Shown piece by piece: positions 19,118-29,000 of a stretch of DNA of 64,000 nucleotides (its first letter is position 1; each line of letters starts with the position of its first letter). The notes under the pieces are model-generated. The model had not been told where the DNA came from. It made no database searches and was given only the letters and a program-made list of their open reading frames with translations. Origin of the DNA: Trichocoleus sp. FACHB-46 (GTDB lineage: Bacteria; Cyanobacteriota; Cyanobacteriia; FACHB-46). The stretch lies in contig NZ_JACJOD010000014.1 of the NCBI RefSeq assembly GCF_014695385.1, forward strand, positions 1-64,000, written 5' to 3'. A program made the translations under genes and the position numbers.

Positions 19118-19783
19118 ATGGTTAGATTTGTTGGTATTGGTGGTAGTCTACGCGCTGACGCTCATAGCTACCAAGCATTGCATGTAGCAGCAGAGCGATT
19201 GCGATCGCTCGGTGCCGAAGTGGAAGTCATTGACCTCCGCACCTTGAACCTGCCTTTTTGCCGTGGGGGACAAGACGAGTATTTGGACTACCCAGACGTA
19301 GCTCGGTTGCGCCAAGCCGTTAAGCAAGCAGACGGCCTGATCTTATCCACACCGGAGTATCACGGCAGCCTCAGTGGTGTGCTCAAAAATGCTTTGGACT
19401 TGCTGAGCTTTGAGCAGTTATCTGACAAAGTGACTGGATTGATTAGTGTGCTCGGCGGCCAGTCTAACAGCAACGCCCTAAATGACTTGCGCGTCATCAT
19501 GCGTTGGGTCCACGCTTGGGTAATTCCAGAACAAGTTGCGATCGGGCAAGCCTGGAGCGCCTTTGACCCAAACGGTCAGCTACGAGACGAAAAACTATCT
19601 GAACGTTTCGACCAATTCGCTCGCAGCTTAGTCGAGAACACTTGTAAGCTGCGCGGCGTCTCTGTGGCTTCTGCTCAGGACGTGCTCGTAGCTCAAGCAG
19701 GTGTTTTAACTACTGGCAGCACTAATACTGACAGCACTAATAATGGCAACAAAGAAGGTACCGCAACTAGCACCCGTTCTTAA
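19118..19783 (+). CDS. NADPH-dependent FMN reductase family protein
   Basis: Flavodoxin-fold oxidoreductase that reduces FMN or quinones with NAD(P)H. The phosphate-binding loop is IGGSLRADAHSYQAL near the N-terminus, and the flavin-binding STPEYHGSLSGVLKNALD block follows at about residue 88. Most relatives are about 180 aa; this one (221 aa) has a low-complexity Ser/Thr/Asn-rich tail over about the last 25 residues. A strong TAGGAGGG ribosome-binding site precedes the ATG, and a terminator follows. The physiological substrate is unknown. Confidence 0.88.
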   Translation: MVRFVGIGGSLRADAHSYQALHVAAERLRSLGAEVEVIDLRTLNLPFCRGGQDEYLDYPDVARLRQAVKQADGLILSTPEYHGSLSGVLKNALDLLSFEQLSDKVTGLISVLGGQSNSNALNDLRVIMRWVHAWVIPEQVAIGQAWSAFDPNGQLRDEKLSERFDQFARSLVENTCKLRGVSVASAQDVLVAQAGVLTTGSTNTDSTNNGNKEGTATSTRS

Positions 19784-19838
19784 AAGTTGCCTCATTAACT
19801 TTGGCAAATCTTCCCAACTAAAATCACAATCACAGCAA

Positions 19839-19868
19839 AAAGGGGGTTAGTAACCCCCTTTCTTGTTT
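19839..19868 (+). terminator. Intrinsic terminator after the FMN reductase
   Basis: AAAGGGGGTT (19839-19848) pairs perfectly with AACCCCCTTT (19852-19861) around a 3-nt loop, followed by a T-rich stretch. It lies between convergent genes and could also stop the ferrochelatase-family transcript from the other side. Confidence 0.75.
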
Positions 19869-19919
19869 ATCAATAGACTTTTTGGCAGCGATCGCTAGAG
19901 ATCTTGCCGCACTTGTTTT

Positions 19920-21110
19920 CTAGTGATGGTGTCCGTGATCGTGATGATGCTCGTTGCCATGAGAGTGATCGTGATGGCCATGATGATGGTGATCATGGGT
20001 ATGTTGCGCCTGAGCCTTAGCTAGACTTGGGTTTACCACCAGGGCCTGCTCTGCCAACAACGCTTCGATTTGGGGATTAGCCCAATCTGCTGCCATCTGC
20101 AAAAACTCAGGCTGGGCATTGACACATTCCATCTGCACGTAGGTCACGTCAGGTCGGCGGCGACGGAGACCGTGAATAATGTGGTCTACGTCCAAAAGAG
20201 TTTCATGGTTTTCAGTCGCAAAGCCAATCGGCATAAAGACTAAAGCGGTTGCCCCCAAATCCATCAAGTTTTTGGCAGCTAGTTCGGCATTAGGCTGCGT
20301 CCACTCAATCAAAGGAGTTTGATGATTTAACCATCCCGGAGAAATGAGGGGGTAACGATAAATCAACTTCTCACGAACCCGGTTGTAAAGTGCTTCGCTT
20401 TCTTCAATCCCAGAGGTGAAGCCCTTGGCTTTGTGCGGACAGCCGTGGTTCATCAAAATGATGCCCGTTTGGGAGGGGAGATGAGCTACAGCCAAATCCG
20501 TTTTGATTTTGTCCTCGACCAAATTAGCCAGCAGATCAATATATTCCGGTTCGCTGTAGAAGGAGGGAATATAGCGCTGACCCTTGACCCAATGCTCGGT
20601 GCCATCTACTAACTTGGTGAGAGCGTTATTCACTTGCTCCACAGCAATGCCGCTGGTAAAGATGGAATCAACGACGAGCAGTGGGTAAATCAGAATTTTG
20701 TCAAAACCTTGGGTTTTAATCTCGGCTAACACCTGTTCTGGCAGAAATGGCGCACAGAAGTTAAAGGCTTTGAAAACTTGGACGCGATCGCCCCATCTGG
20801 CTTGTAAGTTTTTTTCAATCCCAGCTCGCTGCTGCTCAAAAATGGCATTGTGCGGCGAAATAAAGTTGTCGTGCTGGTGTCCCCACTCGTGCAGATCAAA
20901 AACTGCAAGTAGTTTGGCCAGGGGAGGATAAATCCAAGTGGGAACTGGGGCGAACTTAGCGGTGAGTAAGTTAAGAGCTTGCTCGTTGTAGTTCGCAAAA
21001 TCTTCGTAGCTTTCGACTTCGCCATAACCCATCAACAAGACAGCAACTCGATCTTGCGGGACAGATGAAGTTGGAGTTTGCTGTTGCTGTTTTTCGGGAG
21101 TTGCAACCAC
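19920..21110 (-). CDS. Ferrochelatase-family protein with His-rich metal-binding tail
   Basis: A 396-aa member of the ferrochelatase (HemH) family, which inserts metal ions into tetrapyrroles. The catalytic pair is preserved: His222 (MNHG motif) and Glu303 (ATENHETL motif) lie 81 residues apart, the same spacing as His183/Glu264 of B. subtilis ferrochelatase. Flanking blocks YPLLVVDSIFTSG (142-154) and MPIGFATENHETLLDVDH (293-310) are family-typical. It lacks the chlorophyll a/b-binding C-terminal domain common in cyanobacterial HemH. Instead the last 27 residues contain 17 histidines. Such tails occur in nickel, cobalt or zinc handling proteins, so a chelatase for another metal, or a metal store, is possible. 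It may not be the main haem-forming HemH. Confidence 0.75.
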   Translation of the reverse strand: MVATPEKQQQQTPTSSVPQDRVAVLLMGYGEVESYEDFANYNEQALNLLTAKFAPVPTWIYPPLAKLLAVFDLHEWGHQHDNFISPHNAIFEQQRAGIEKNLQARWGDRVQVFKAFNFCAPFLPEQVLAEIKTQGFDKILIYPLLVVDSIFTSGIAVEQVNNALTKLVDGTEHWVKGQRYIPSFYSEPEYIDLLANLVEDKIKTDLAVAHLPSQTGIILMNHGCPHKAKGFTSGIEESEALYNRVREKLIYRYPLISPGWLNHQTPLIEWTQPNAELAAKNLMDLGATALVFMPIGFATENHETLLDVDHIIHGLRRRRPDVTYVQMECVNAQPEFLQMAADWANPQIEALLAEQALVVNPSLAKAQAQHTHDHHHHGHHDHSHGNEHHHDHGHHH

Positions 21111-21422
21111 TATTTGTTCCTCGACCTTGCACTTTAGTTGATCACTGACGCATCAGCAGCGGCTTAAAAGCTCTACTTCAAGCGCGTCCTAGTCTCCCTA
21201 GGCTAACATCCCCTCCGGGGGGATGGAATTAAAAAATGTTTTATAAGGGCGATCGCTCCGATGAGAGACACTACCTACGCTGTATATCTTGCAGACAACA
21301 CCGCTATTGATAGCGAATCCTAGCTATCAAATCTTCTTCCCGAAGAAATATTTTCTCCAGGCGATCGCTGACTAAACTGGTTGATCACCAATGGTTCATC
21401 ACAAATGGCAGCCAGCTCAAGC
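21111..21422. other. 312-bp intergenic region with a GC-rich hairpin
   Basis: No gene seen. CATCCCC (21207-21213) and GGGGATG (21219-21225) form a perfect 7-bp hairpin with a 5-nt loop, about 100 bp upstream of the ferrochelatase-family gene. No T-run follows on either strand, so it could be part of a 5' leader rather than a terminator. Confidence 0.45.
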
Positions 21423-22388
21423 TTAGTAAAGGCTTGTTTGGGAAGTGCAGTATTGATTTCGTCCTGCGGCCTTCGCTTGATACAGCGCTTTATCGGCAAG
21501 GGTAACTAAGACTGAGGGATTTGAATCAAATTGGGGCACAACTGTTGCAATGCCTAAGCTGAGCGTCACGGAATGACTGGCTTGAGAACTATTGTGGGGA
21601 AGTTGGAGCGCTTTGACTTTGTATTGAACATCTTGGGCGACTTTAACCCCACCCCTAGATTCGGTAGAAGGTAAGATCAAAGCAAATTCTTCGCCGCCAT
21701 AGCGAGCTGCGAGGTCAGCAGGACGTCTAGCACAACTACTAATGGTTTTAGCAATTTGTTGCAAGCAGTCATCTCCCGCTTGATGACCATAGGTATCGTT
21801 GTAGGCTTTGAAGCAATCAATGTCACACAAAATCAAGGTGAGGGACAACCGCTCTCTAGCCAGACGTTGCCAGGATTGATAAAGGTGCTGATCGAAGCAG
21901 CGGCGGTTCGCTAGTTGAGTTAGCCCATCTACTAAAGCCAGACGTTGTAGTACCTGATTGGCTGATTCTAGCTGGCGATGCAGTTGGCTTTGTTGAATTA
22001 AGCGCTTCACCCTTTGACGCAACACGGCCCAATGGATCGGCTTGGTGACGTAGTCAGTAGCTCCGGCGGCAAAAGCTTGGGCGACTGATTCTTCATCTTC
22101 TAATCCGGTAATCATCAAAACCGGAGTGCGATCGCCGCTAGGAAGGGCTTGTAGCTTAGCGCAAAAGGTAAAACCGTCCATGATCGGCATAAGTGCATCC
22201 AAGAGGACAATATCAGGATGCAGATGTTTGTAGTCTTCTAGCCCTTGCTCTCCGTTTGGGGCTTCTACGACCTGGTAGCCTTCTTGCTCCATCGCTCGAC
22301 GTAACTGTAGCCGCATGAAGACATCGTCATCCACAACTAACACTAATGGAGAGTCTCGCTGCTCCAAGATCGTGCTTATCTCAGACAC
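21423..22388 (-). CDS. Response regulator with diguanylate cyclase (REC-GGDEF, PleD-like)
   Basis: Output protein of the signalling operon. The receiver domain (about 14-132) has acidic residues Asp20-Asp22, phosphoacceptor Asp64 and Lys117. The GGDEF domain (about 150-315) has the active-site motif GGEEF at 231-235, so it should make cyclic di-GMP. An RxxD inhibitory site (Arg222 to Asp225) lies five residues before it, so product feedback inhibition is likely. Its start overlaps the end of the hybrid kinase gene by 13 bp, which indicates translational coupling. It is probably phosphorylated through the Hpt domain of that kinase. Confidence 0.93.
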   Translation of the reverse strand: MSEISTILEQRDSPLVLVVDDDVFMRLQLRRAMEQEGYQVVEAPNGEQGLEDYKHLHPDIVLLDALMPIMDGFTFCAKLQALPSGDRTPVLMITGLEDEESVAQAFAAGATDYVTKPIHWAVLRQRVKRLIQQSQLHRQLESANQVLQRLALVDGLTQLANRRCFDQHLYQSWQRLARERLSLTLILCDIDCFKAYNDTYGHQAGDDCLQQIAKTISSCARRPADLAARYGGEEFALILPSTESRGGVKVAQDVQYKVKALQLPHNSSQASHSVTLSLGIATVVPQFDSNPSVLVTLADKALYQAKAAGRNQYCTSQTSLY

Positions 22389-25300
22389 CGTTGCCGCTCC
22401 AGTTCTAGGGCTGCTTTAACCTCGGTGAACTCCTTCTCTACCAACGCGACCTGGGCGACCCAATTCATCGATGCCATCTCCTGACAGTTGCTTTCCAGCT
22501 CTTTACACAAGGCAGCAAGCCTGATAGCTCCTAGGGTAGCGCTACTTGATTTTAGAGTGTGAGTCAGTAAACGCAACAACGCTAGATCACCCTGGGCGCT
22601 TGCTAGCTGCATGCTTTGGATCAGCTTGGGAGTTTCCTGGAGATAGCTACCAATAAGTTCCACCAAGATGCCCCCTGCATCCTCACCTACCATCTTGCGG
22701 AAACACTGCATGACTTGAGCATCGACAGCCGCAGAGCTATGTTCTACTCGGTCTATCTGGGGCGGGCGATCGCTAGGACTAGGCTTCGGCTCACATCTCA
22801 GCAAAGCAGTAGACAATTCCTCAACTTTGATTGGCTTGCTGATGTAGTCGTCCATTCCTACCTCTAAGCACATCTCGCGATCGCCCTGTATCGCATTGGC
22901 AGTCACTGCAATGATCCGAGGACGTTGATGGGGCAACCATTCCTGACAAATGCAACGAGTTGCCTCCAACCCATCCATCTGAGGCATTTGGATATCCATT
23001 AGGATCACATCATAAGCCTGACGACGCAATGCCTCTAGCACCTCCAAACCATTTGCAGCGATGTCGGCTGTGTAGCCTAAGCGCTTCAGCAGCAGCAAGG
23101 CCACCTTCTGATTTACGGTGTGGTCCTCCGCGAGCAAAATCCGCAATTGAGGTAATTCTGGTGAAATATCCGAAGTAGCTAGATTCATGGAAGCAACGGT
23201 TTGAGGCAGCACTGGTTCGCTTAGAAGTTTGGTGACTACTTCATACAGCTGGGCTTGTTTGATTGGTTTGGACAGCAACGCGGTCGAAGGCGCGGCATTC
23301 ACTTCCGCACTAGCTATAGACCATCCCATTGGTGCGAGGAAGGCGATCGGCAACTGCTGACATCCGGGCTGCTGCCGAATTGCCTTAAACAAGGCTAAAT
23401 TTTGCATCTCTGGCAACTGAACATCTAACAGCACCAGATCAAACTGCTCACCTTGATGTAGCCGTATGAGCGCTGCGTTCCCTGACGACGCAGTTCGTAC
23501 TGTCATCCCCCAAGCTTGGGCTTGCCCCACGACCAAAGCGCAGTTAACCGCGTGATCATCCACAACTAATAGCCGTTTCCCGGCGAATCGGCTCGTTAAG
23601 GGAGATAGAGAATCAGGCTCATTCAGCGCTGGCGTGAAAGCAACGGCTTGCGCCGAGATAGTGAAGTAAAAGGTAGAGCCTGAACCCGCCTTAGATGCGT
23701 GAACAGACAGCCAAGCGGGAGAGGGATTACCTGCCACTTGGCCTTGGCTCTCCACCCACATGCAGCCCCCCATCATTTGGCTGAGGCGATCGCTAATGGC
23801 TAGACCTAAACCAGTGCCACCATATTGGCGGGTAGTGGAGGAATCAATTTGACTAAAAGCGTGAAACAAACGGTGCATCCGCTGCGCTGGAATGCCAATG
23901 CCCGTATCCTTGACCGAGAATTGCACTTCGTAAAATGAGTTGGAGGCGAGTTCAGGCAATAAATTTCTGATCTCTCTTCTTGCCTCTACGCGATCGCTAG
24001 AGATCAAAAATTTATTGCCTGCCTGCCTCTGCATCTTTCGAGCCGTGACTAATAACTCGATCGTCCCCGCTTGAGTAAATTTGATGGCGTTGCTTAGTAG
24101 ATTCGCCAAAATCTGACGCACGCGAGTCACATCTCCCATAATTTGGCTTGGTGTTTCTGGCTGAATTAGATAAGTCAACTCCAAGCCCTTCTCCGCAGCC
24201 TGAGATGCCAAAAGATCCAACGATTCCTCTACGCAAGCTTGCAACTCAAACGGGTGTTGCTCTAGTTCCAGCTTGCCTGACTCAATTTTGGAAAAGTCTA
24301 AGATGTCGTTGATCAGCGTGAGCAAGGTTTCACTACTGCTACAGATCGTGGTCGCAAAGTCCCGCTGCTGAGAATTTAGCGGTGTGTCTAACAACAACTC
24401 AGTCATGCCAATCACAGCATTCATAGGCGTGCGAATTTCATGGCTCATGGTGGCCAAGAACTCACTCTTAGCTTGGTTGGCAGCTTCGGCAGCCCGCCGC
24501 GCTTGTTCTAGAGCCAAGTTTTGTTGAGTTAGCCGTTCTCGTTGCAGAGTTTCTTGCTCTAGTAAGGCAGCTTGAGCTAAGGCAATCCCGACTTGGGTAG
24601 CTACGGCTTCTAGGAGTTCAATCTCATCGGGTGCCCACTGGCGAAACTGATCACATTGATGGAGCGCAATGGTGCCGTTAGGGACTCCTTGATAAGAAGT
24701 GCGAATAGCTAAAATTGATTGGAGATTGACCTGAGCGCAGTTAGCAACAGCCGATTGAAAGAGATGGCTGGCATAAACATTCGGTACAGCGATCGCTTGG
24801 TCTTGAGCCAGCAGCTTTTCCGCATAAACTTGACTGACCAGAGGCACTTTGACGACTTGGGTCGAGGCATAGCCTAGTTCTAAATATTCAGCAACGCAAG
24901 GAAGTTGGGGACTTGCTCCTGCTAAGTAAGCGCGAATTACACAGCGATTTGCCCCAAAAGCTTGGCCTACTTGAGTGGCTGTGGTCCGAAAAATATCTTG
25001 TGAGTTTAAGCTTTGGCGGATTTCTTGAGTGATTTGTTTAAGCAGATCAGCTCGATAGATTTGCTGTTGCAATGCTAATTCTGCTTGCTGGCGTTGAGTG
25101 ATGTCTCGGTAGTTAATAACTGTACCGACCGTTTCACCAGCAATCTTCTGCGGCTGTGCATAACGCTCAAAGCTTCTGCCATCGTTTAGCTCAATCACAT
25201 GGCAGCTAGCTGTATCTGGATGATCGTAAGACTTCTGCACCTGGGCCCGGAAGTTGGTTGGATCTTTAACGCGAGTCTGAGCGTAGGCGACAAACTGGCG

Positions 25301-26950
25301 ATCGCTCCGAGCAGACAGAATGGCGTCAGGAGCGTGCCACATTTCGGCAAACTTGCCATTCCAAATCACCATATTCTCCTCTCGGTCTACCACCAAAATG
25401 CCATCTGCCGTGGATTCCAAGGTGGCTTGCAGCAGAGAGAGCGATCGCGCTAGTTCTTGCTCGGCTTGCTTTTGCTCGGTAATGTCATGCAACACTACTA
25501 CGGCCCCCAGCTTTTTGCCCTGAGGATCGGCGATCGCCTGTCCACTCGCTAACACGGTGCGGAATTGTCCCCCTGGAGGCACAATCACCATTTCTACATT
25601 GCGGACCTTTTCGTTTTGCAAAGCTCGGAAGAGGGGGATTTCCTCGATCGGCATCAAAGTTTTTCCGTCAGGGCGATGTAACCCGTAGTAAGCCGCCCAG
25701 TCCTCTAGCGGCATTAGCTGCACGTCTGAAGCATGAAAGCTCTGTACTGCCCGGTTAAACAGGGTCAAGCTTCCCGCCGCATCACAAGCCACAATGCCCG
25801 ACTCCACGTTGTCCAGCAGAATCTTGAGAAACATTTGCTCTTTTTGCAGAGCGGCTTCTACTTGCTTGCGCTCAACAATTTCATTGAGCAGTTCTGTATT
25901 GGCTTGAGCTAGTTCAGCAGTCCGTGCGGCTACTCGCTGCTCCAACTCGTCGTGGGCCTGTTGCAAAGCAGCTTCTGCTTGGCTGCGATCGTTTTCAGCC
26001 TGCACACGTTCGTCGATATCTGTACAAGTGCCAATCCATTCTCGGACCGTGCCATCTCTCTTTAGGACCGGAACTCCCCGCAGGGCAAAGTGACGGTAGC
26101 GACCCTCGCTGTCACGGACCCGATATTCAGCGGCATAAGGTGAGTGCGTCCGAACTGCCTCCAGCCAAATTCGTTTGATGCGCTCTTGATCTTCCGGATG
26201 CACGACTTCCAGCCATCCTAATCCTTTGAATTCTGTCTCATTTTGTCCGGTAAGAGCCCGCCACAGAGGAGAATCTGCCGTGGCTTGGCCAGTAGCGTCT
26301 GTGGTCCACACGACCTGAGCCGTGGCAACTACCAAGGAACGATAGCGCTCCTCACTGCGCCTCAGGTCCGCTTCCGCTCGGTGTCGCTCCTGAATTTCGC
26401 GCTGCAATTGCATGTTTGCCTGCAAGAGGGACGCTGTACGCTGTTGTACCCGCTGCTCTAGAACGTCATGCGCTTCTTGCAAGGCGGCCTCTGCTCGTTG
26501 GCGTTCCTGAATCTCTTGCTGCGCTAGTTGTTGCGCTTGCCTATAATTTTGAATTTGGGAATTAAGGTCTGTGACATCTTGAATTGAGAGCAGGGCATAA
26601 AAGCCATTGCCATCAACCGCAGGAACCGCCGTCACAACAGTATGCTGCACCCGACATTGGCCACTGGGTAAGCAAGATGGAATCAAAGATTGGTGAAGCT
26701 GGGCCGAAAAGACGGTAGGAGTGCCATTCTCAAAAACTTGTTGCAAACGGCTCACATACTGCGACGCCTGTAGGTGCGGAAACACCTCAGTCAGGTTTTG
26801 ACCTCGTAACTGATTTCTAGATAATTTGGTCCAGTTTTCTAAGCAACTGTTCCAGAAGACTACGCTGAAGTCTTGCTGCAACACACAAACTCCCATCGGA
26901 ATCTGGTCCAGTAAACCAAATTTTTCTGCAATCAGTTGGGCTTCATTCAT
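22376..26950 (-). CDS. Multi-PAS hybrid sensor histidine kinase (PAS x4, GAF, HK, REC x2, Hpt)
   Basis: A 1524-aa phosphorelay protein with no membrane segment. Order: PAS 1 (10-130), coiled coil, PAS 2 (200-315), coiled coil, PAS 3 (375-490), PAS 4 (505-620), GAF (635-795), HisKA with His837, HATPase_c (N-box Asn954, DTGIGI 1015-1020, GTGLGL 1045-1050), REC 1 (1125-1245, Asp1176), REC 2 (1268-1388, Asp1319) and Hpt (1408-1510, His1464 in THTLKSSS). All phosphotransfer residues are present. Residues about 977-1000, inside the ATPase domain, are encoded by a long inverted repeat that looks like an in-frame insertion. The gene overlaps the CheC-like gene upstream (4 bp) and the GGDEF regulator downstream (13 bp). 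Confidence 0.94.
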   Translation of the reverse strand: MNEAQLIAEKFGLLDQIPMGVCVLQQDFSVVFWNSCLENWTKLSRNQLRGQNLTEVFPHLQASQYVSRLQQVFENGTPTVFSAQLHQSLIPSCLPSGQCRVQHTVVTAVPAVDGNGFYALLSIQDVTDLNSQIQNYRQAQQLAQQEIQERQRAEAALQEAHDVLEQRVQQRTASLLQANMQLQREIQERHRAEADLRRSEERYRSLVVATAQVVWTTDATGQATADSPLWRALTGQNETEFKGLGWLEVVHPEDQERIKRIWLEAVRTHSPYAAEYRVRDSEGRYRHFALRGVPVLKRDGTVREWIGTCTDIDERVQAENDRSQAEAALQQAHDELEQRVAARTAELAQANTELLNEIVERKQVEAALQKEQMFLKILLDNVESGIVACDAAGSLTLFNRAVQSFHASDVQLMPLEDWAAYYGLHRPDGKTLMPIEEIPLFRALQNEKVRNVEMVIVPPGGQFRTVLASGQAIADPQGKKLGAVVVLHDITEQKQAEQELARSLSLLQATLESTADGILVVDREENMVIWNGKFAEMWHAPDAILSARSDRQFVAYAQTRVKDPTNFRAQVQKSYDHPDTASCHVIELNDGRSFERYAQPQKIAGETVGTVINYRDITQRQQAELALQQQIYRADLLKQITQEIRQSLNSQDIFRTTATQVGQAFGANRCVIRAYLAGASPQLPCVAEYLELGYASTQVVKVPLVSQVYAEKLLAQDQAIAVPNVYASHLFQSAVANCAQVNLQSILAIRTSYQGVPNGTIALHQCDQFRQWAPDEIELLEAVATQVGIALAQAALLEQETLQRERLTQQNLALEQARRAAEAANQAKSEFLATMSHEIRTPMNAVIGMTELLLDTPLNSQQRDFATTICSSSETLLTLINDILDFSKIESGKLELEQHPFELQACVEESLDLLASQAAEKGLELTYLIQPETPSQIMGDVTRVRQILANLLSNAIKFTQAGTIELLVTARKMQRQAGNKFLISSDRVEARREIRNLLPELASNSFYEVQFSVKDTGIGIPAQRMHRLFHAFSQIDSSTTRQYGGTGLGLAISDRLSQMMGGCMWVESQGQVAGNPSPAWLSVHASKAGSGSTFYFTISAQAVAFTPALNEPDSLSPLTSRFAGKRLLVVDDHAVNCALVVGQAQAWGMTVRTASSGNAALIRLHQGEQFDLVLLDVQLPEMQNLALFKAIRQQPGCQQLPIAFLAPMGWSIASAEVNAAPSTALLSKPIKQAQLYEVVTKLLSEPVLPQTVASMNLATSDISPELPQLRILLAEDHTVNQKVALLLLKRLGYTADIAANGLEVLEALRRQAYDVILMDIQMPQMDGLEATRCICQEWLPHQRPRIIAVTANAIQGDREMCLEVGMDDYISKPIKVEELSTALLRCEPKPSPSDRPPQIDRVEHSSAAVDAQVMQCFRKMVGEDAGGILVELIGSYLQETPKLIQSMQLASAQGDLALLRLLTHTLKSSSATLGAIRLAALCKELESNCQEMASMNWVAQVALVEKEFTEVKAALELERQRCLR
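23953..24021. repeat. 69-bp inverted repeat inserted in frame in the hybrid kinase gene
   Basis: The 23-nt left arm (23953-23975, beginning CAGGCAATAAATTTC) and right arm (23999-24021, ending AATTTATTGCCTG) are reverse complements at 22 of 23 positions, around a 23-nt loop that contains a HIP1-like CGCGATCGCT. It is 69 bp, a multiple of three, and encodes about residues 977-1000 of the kinase without breaking the frame. It lies between the N-box and G1 box, where related kinases usually have a shorter loop. It looks like a miniature repeat element; I saw no second copy in the window. Confidence 0.65.
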
Positions 26951-27561
26951 GCTGATTCTTCCAAGCCAAGATTTAGAGCTGTGAGCAGCGTGTCGAGAGC
27001 GCCCAATTTGAAAATTAAGATGATGTCTCCAGCAATTAGGAGTTGTTCGATAGTGAAGCGAGCTTTGGCAATCAGAACGGCAGCGCTGGCAATCTCAAAG
27101 TCGTGAGAAGTTAAGAGATTGCCAACGGTATCTTCTAAATAAATGGGTAGCGAGTAGTTGAGATGTTGCTGGAGGACATTGCTAATCGAACCCATCACTC
27201 CATTGATCACAATGTTGCCAACTTCGCTCAGAGTGCCAATCTTGACGGCATCCAAGTCGTATAAGTCAAATTCCTCGCGAGTTAAAACTGCAACTAGTTT
27301 GGAGGCACTATCGGTCGGAAACACGAGTTGAGCCACGCCTGCAAAGGAACCATTGAAGCCTAACCGTACCGCTGAGATCGGTGCTATGCCTAGCTGCTGT
27401 TCTAAATCTTGTTGGACTTCGGCAGATGAAATTAACTTTGTATATGGGATTTGTAAATGGACATGAGAACCAACCATTTCATTCAGAATGCTAGCGGCTC
27501 GTCCGACACCAATATTGACTAGCTCTTGCAAAGCGTCTAGCTCATAGACCGTTGGCATCAT
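26947..27561 (-). CDS. CheC-like protein phosphatase
   Basis: A 204-aa member of the CheC/CheX/FliY family, which dephosphorylates phosphorylated receiver domains. Both CheC active-site pairs are present: Glu13/Asn16 in ELVNIGVG and Glu113/Asn116 in [10 protein letters not shown]. No chemotaxis genes are nearby; instead it overlaps a single-domain receiver gene upstream (4 bp) and the hybrid kinase gene downstream (4 bp). The obvious targets are the receiver domains of this operon, which would reset the phosphorelay, but that is inference from gene order. Confidence 0.88.
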   Translation of the reverse strand: MMPTVYELDALQELVNIGVGRAASILNEMVGSHVHLQIPYTKLISSAEVQQDLEQQLGIAPISAVRLGFNGSFAGVAQLVFPTDSASKLVAVLTREEFDLYDLDAVKIGTLSEVGNIVINGVMGSISNVLQQHLNYSLPIYLEDTVGNLLTSHDFEIASAAVLIAKARFTIEQLLIAGDIILIFKLGALDTLLTALNLGLEESA

Positions 27562-27938
27562 GGAGTGATTCCTCCTACCTTGGCGGCGATCGCTTGGTCA
27601 ATAGCGGCGGCTAACTCTTGGGGGTTGGGGGGCTTGCCTAGAACGGCGATCGCCCCTAGCTCTAAGCATTGCTGCCGAGAACTCGACTGAATATCCGCAG
27701 TCAGGACGATCGCAGGCATCCGGCTCTCCTGATCTCGCAGCTTTTGCAGCACTTCACGACCATCTAGGTCAGGCATCAACAGATCTAGCAAAATACAGTC
27801 AGGAGCATGAGTGAGAGCTTTCTCCAGTCCTTCTCGACCACAGCTAGCTTCTACTGTGGTGTGGCCTGCGGCCTGCAAAGTTTTACTAATGAGTCTGCGG
27901 GTAAACCACGCATCTTCGACGATAAGAATCAAAGCCAT
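27558..27938 (-). CDS. Single-domain response regulator (CheY-like)
   Basis: A 126-aa stand-alone receiver domain. The acidic pair is Glu8-Asp9, phosphoacceptor Asp52 lies in ILLDLLMPD, and the conserved Thr/Ala and Lys positions are Thr79 (VLTAD) and Lys101 (GKPP). It has no output domain. It is the first gene of the coupled operon with the CheC-like phosphatase, hybrid kinase and REC-GGDEF protein, and overlaps the CheC-like gene by 4 bp. It may shuttle phosphate or act as a phosphate sink. Confidence 0.92.
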   Translation of the reverse strand: MALILIVEDAWFTRRLISKTLQAAGHTTVEASCGREGLEKALTHAPDCILLDLLMPDLDGREVLQKLRDQESRMPAIVLTADIQSSSRQQCLELGAIAVLGKPPNPQELAAAIDQAIAAKVGGITP

Positions 27939-28150
27939 TTCTTTGCCCTAGTGGTTAGTTAGCAGACTCGTACCCTGGCCCAGCTTTGACTGCGCTGACC
28001 TGAATCTATGCCTGATCTACATTTGCGTTTAATATTCCCCTGAGAGTCACTAGGTAATCAGAAGGTGATGAGGAGGCAATTAGAGCGGGTAAATAGCGGG
28101 CGATCGCACAGCTTGAGGTGGCAACCAAAATGCGCTGAGACAACCTTGAA

Positions 28151-28795
28151 ATGGCAGAGTTAGCTGTTAGTAAATCTAAATTTATGAGCATTCTTATTTG
28201 TCCTGGTGTACACAACTTAGAGCTGACTCAAAGTTTTCTCCAGGGGTTGCCATTGCGTTCTACACCAAACCTATTGGCCGCTGATCACACAAATCAATCG
28301 GAAAACTTATTCATTTTTCCGGCACAATGTTATCCAGCCTATTCTGCATTTCATATCGTGCACTTCCTCCAGGAAACATTTCGTCAGCATCAGCTGAGTT
28401 CTGCTCAAACGGGCTTGGTGTTTCTAAGTTTTAGTGCAGGTGTGGCAGGGGCTATGGGTGCAGCTTGGGCTTGGCAACAGTTGGGGGGTCAAGTAAAAGC
28501 CTTGATCGCCTTGGATGGTTGGGGTGTACCCTTATACGGAGACTTTCCCATTCACCGAGTCAGTCACGATTACTTTACCCATTGGAGTTCTGCTTTGTGG
28601 GGTGCTGGAGCAGATAGTTTTTATGCCGAGCCAGCCATTGATCATTTGGAGCTTTGGCGATCGCCGCAAACCGTTCAGGGATGGTGGGTGCCTGTAGCCA
28701 ATCCAACTCAGCAATCACCAACTGCAACTACCGCAGCCATTTTTCTAACTGTCCTACTACAGCGCTATGGAGAATCAGGTCTCTTTGTAAGCTAA
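28151..28795 (+). CDS. Conserved protein with alpha/beta-hydrolase-like elbow
   Basis: I do not recognise a named family. The 214-aa protein has a strand followed by SFSAG (Ser95 as possible nucleophile, numbered from the first ATG), resembling a hydrolase nucleophile elbow, then an Ala/Gly-rich helix and a second strand LIALDGW. The spacing is loosely that of an alpha/beta hydrolase, but a full catalytic triad cannot be assigned. The ATG at 28184 (MSILICPG) may be the true start, since the first 11 residues look unstructured and neither start has a good ribosome-binding site. Confidence 0.55.
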   Translation: MAELAVSKSKFMSILICPGVHNLELTQSFLQGLPLRSTPNLLAADHTNQSENLFIFPAQCYPAYSAFHIVHFLQETFRQHQLSSAQTGLVFLSFSAGVAGAMGAAWAWQQLGGQVKALIALDGWGVPLYGDFPIHRVSHDYFTHWSSALWGAGADSFYAEPAIDHLELWRSPQTVQGWWVPVANPTQQSPTATTAAIFLTVLLQRYGESGLFVS

Positions 28796-29000
28796 ACATA
28801 ACCAGCTAAAAACCTTGCTCCTGAAAACCGCCGTTAAGTTAGGCTCTCAGTCATTAGCTTGCTAGTTCTTTTTCTTTGTTTTTTCCTCTAGCGCTCGCCC
28901 AATAGCCTCAAGCGAAAAAGTTGCTGAGCAACTGGTCACTTAGAGCTAGCAAAGCGCACACTAGGGGAGGTAGAATCCCTGGACTTTACAACTTCGCTTT

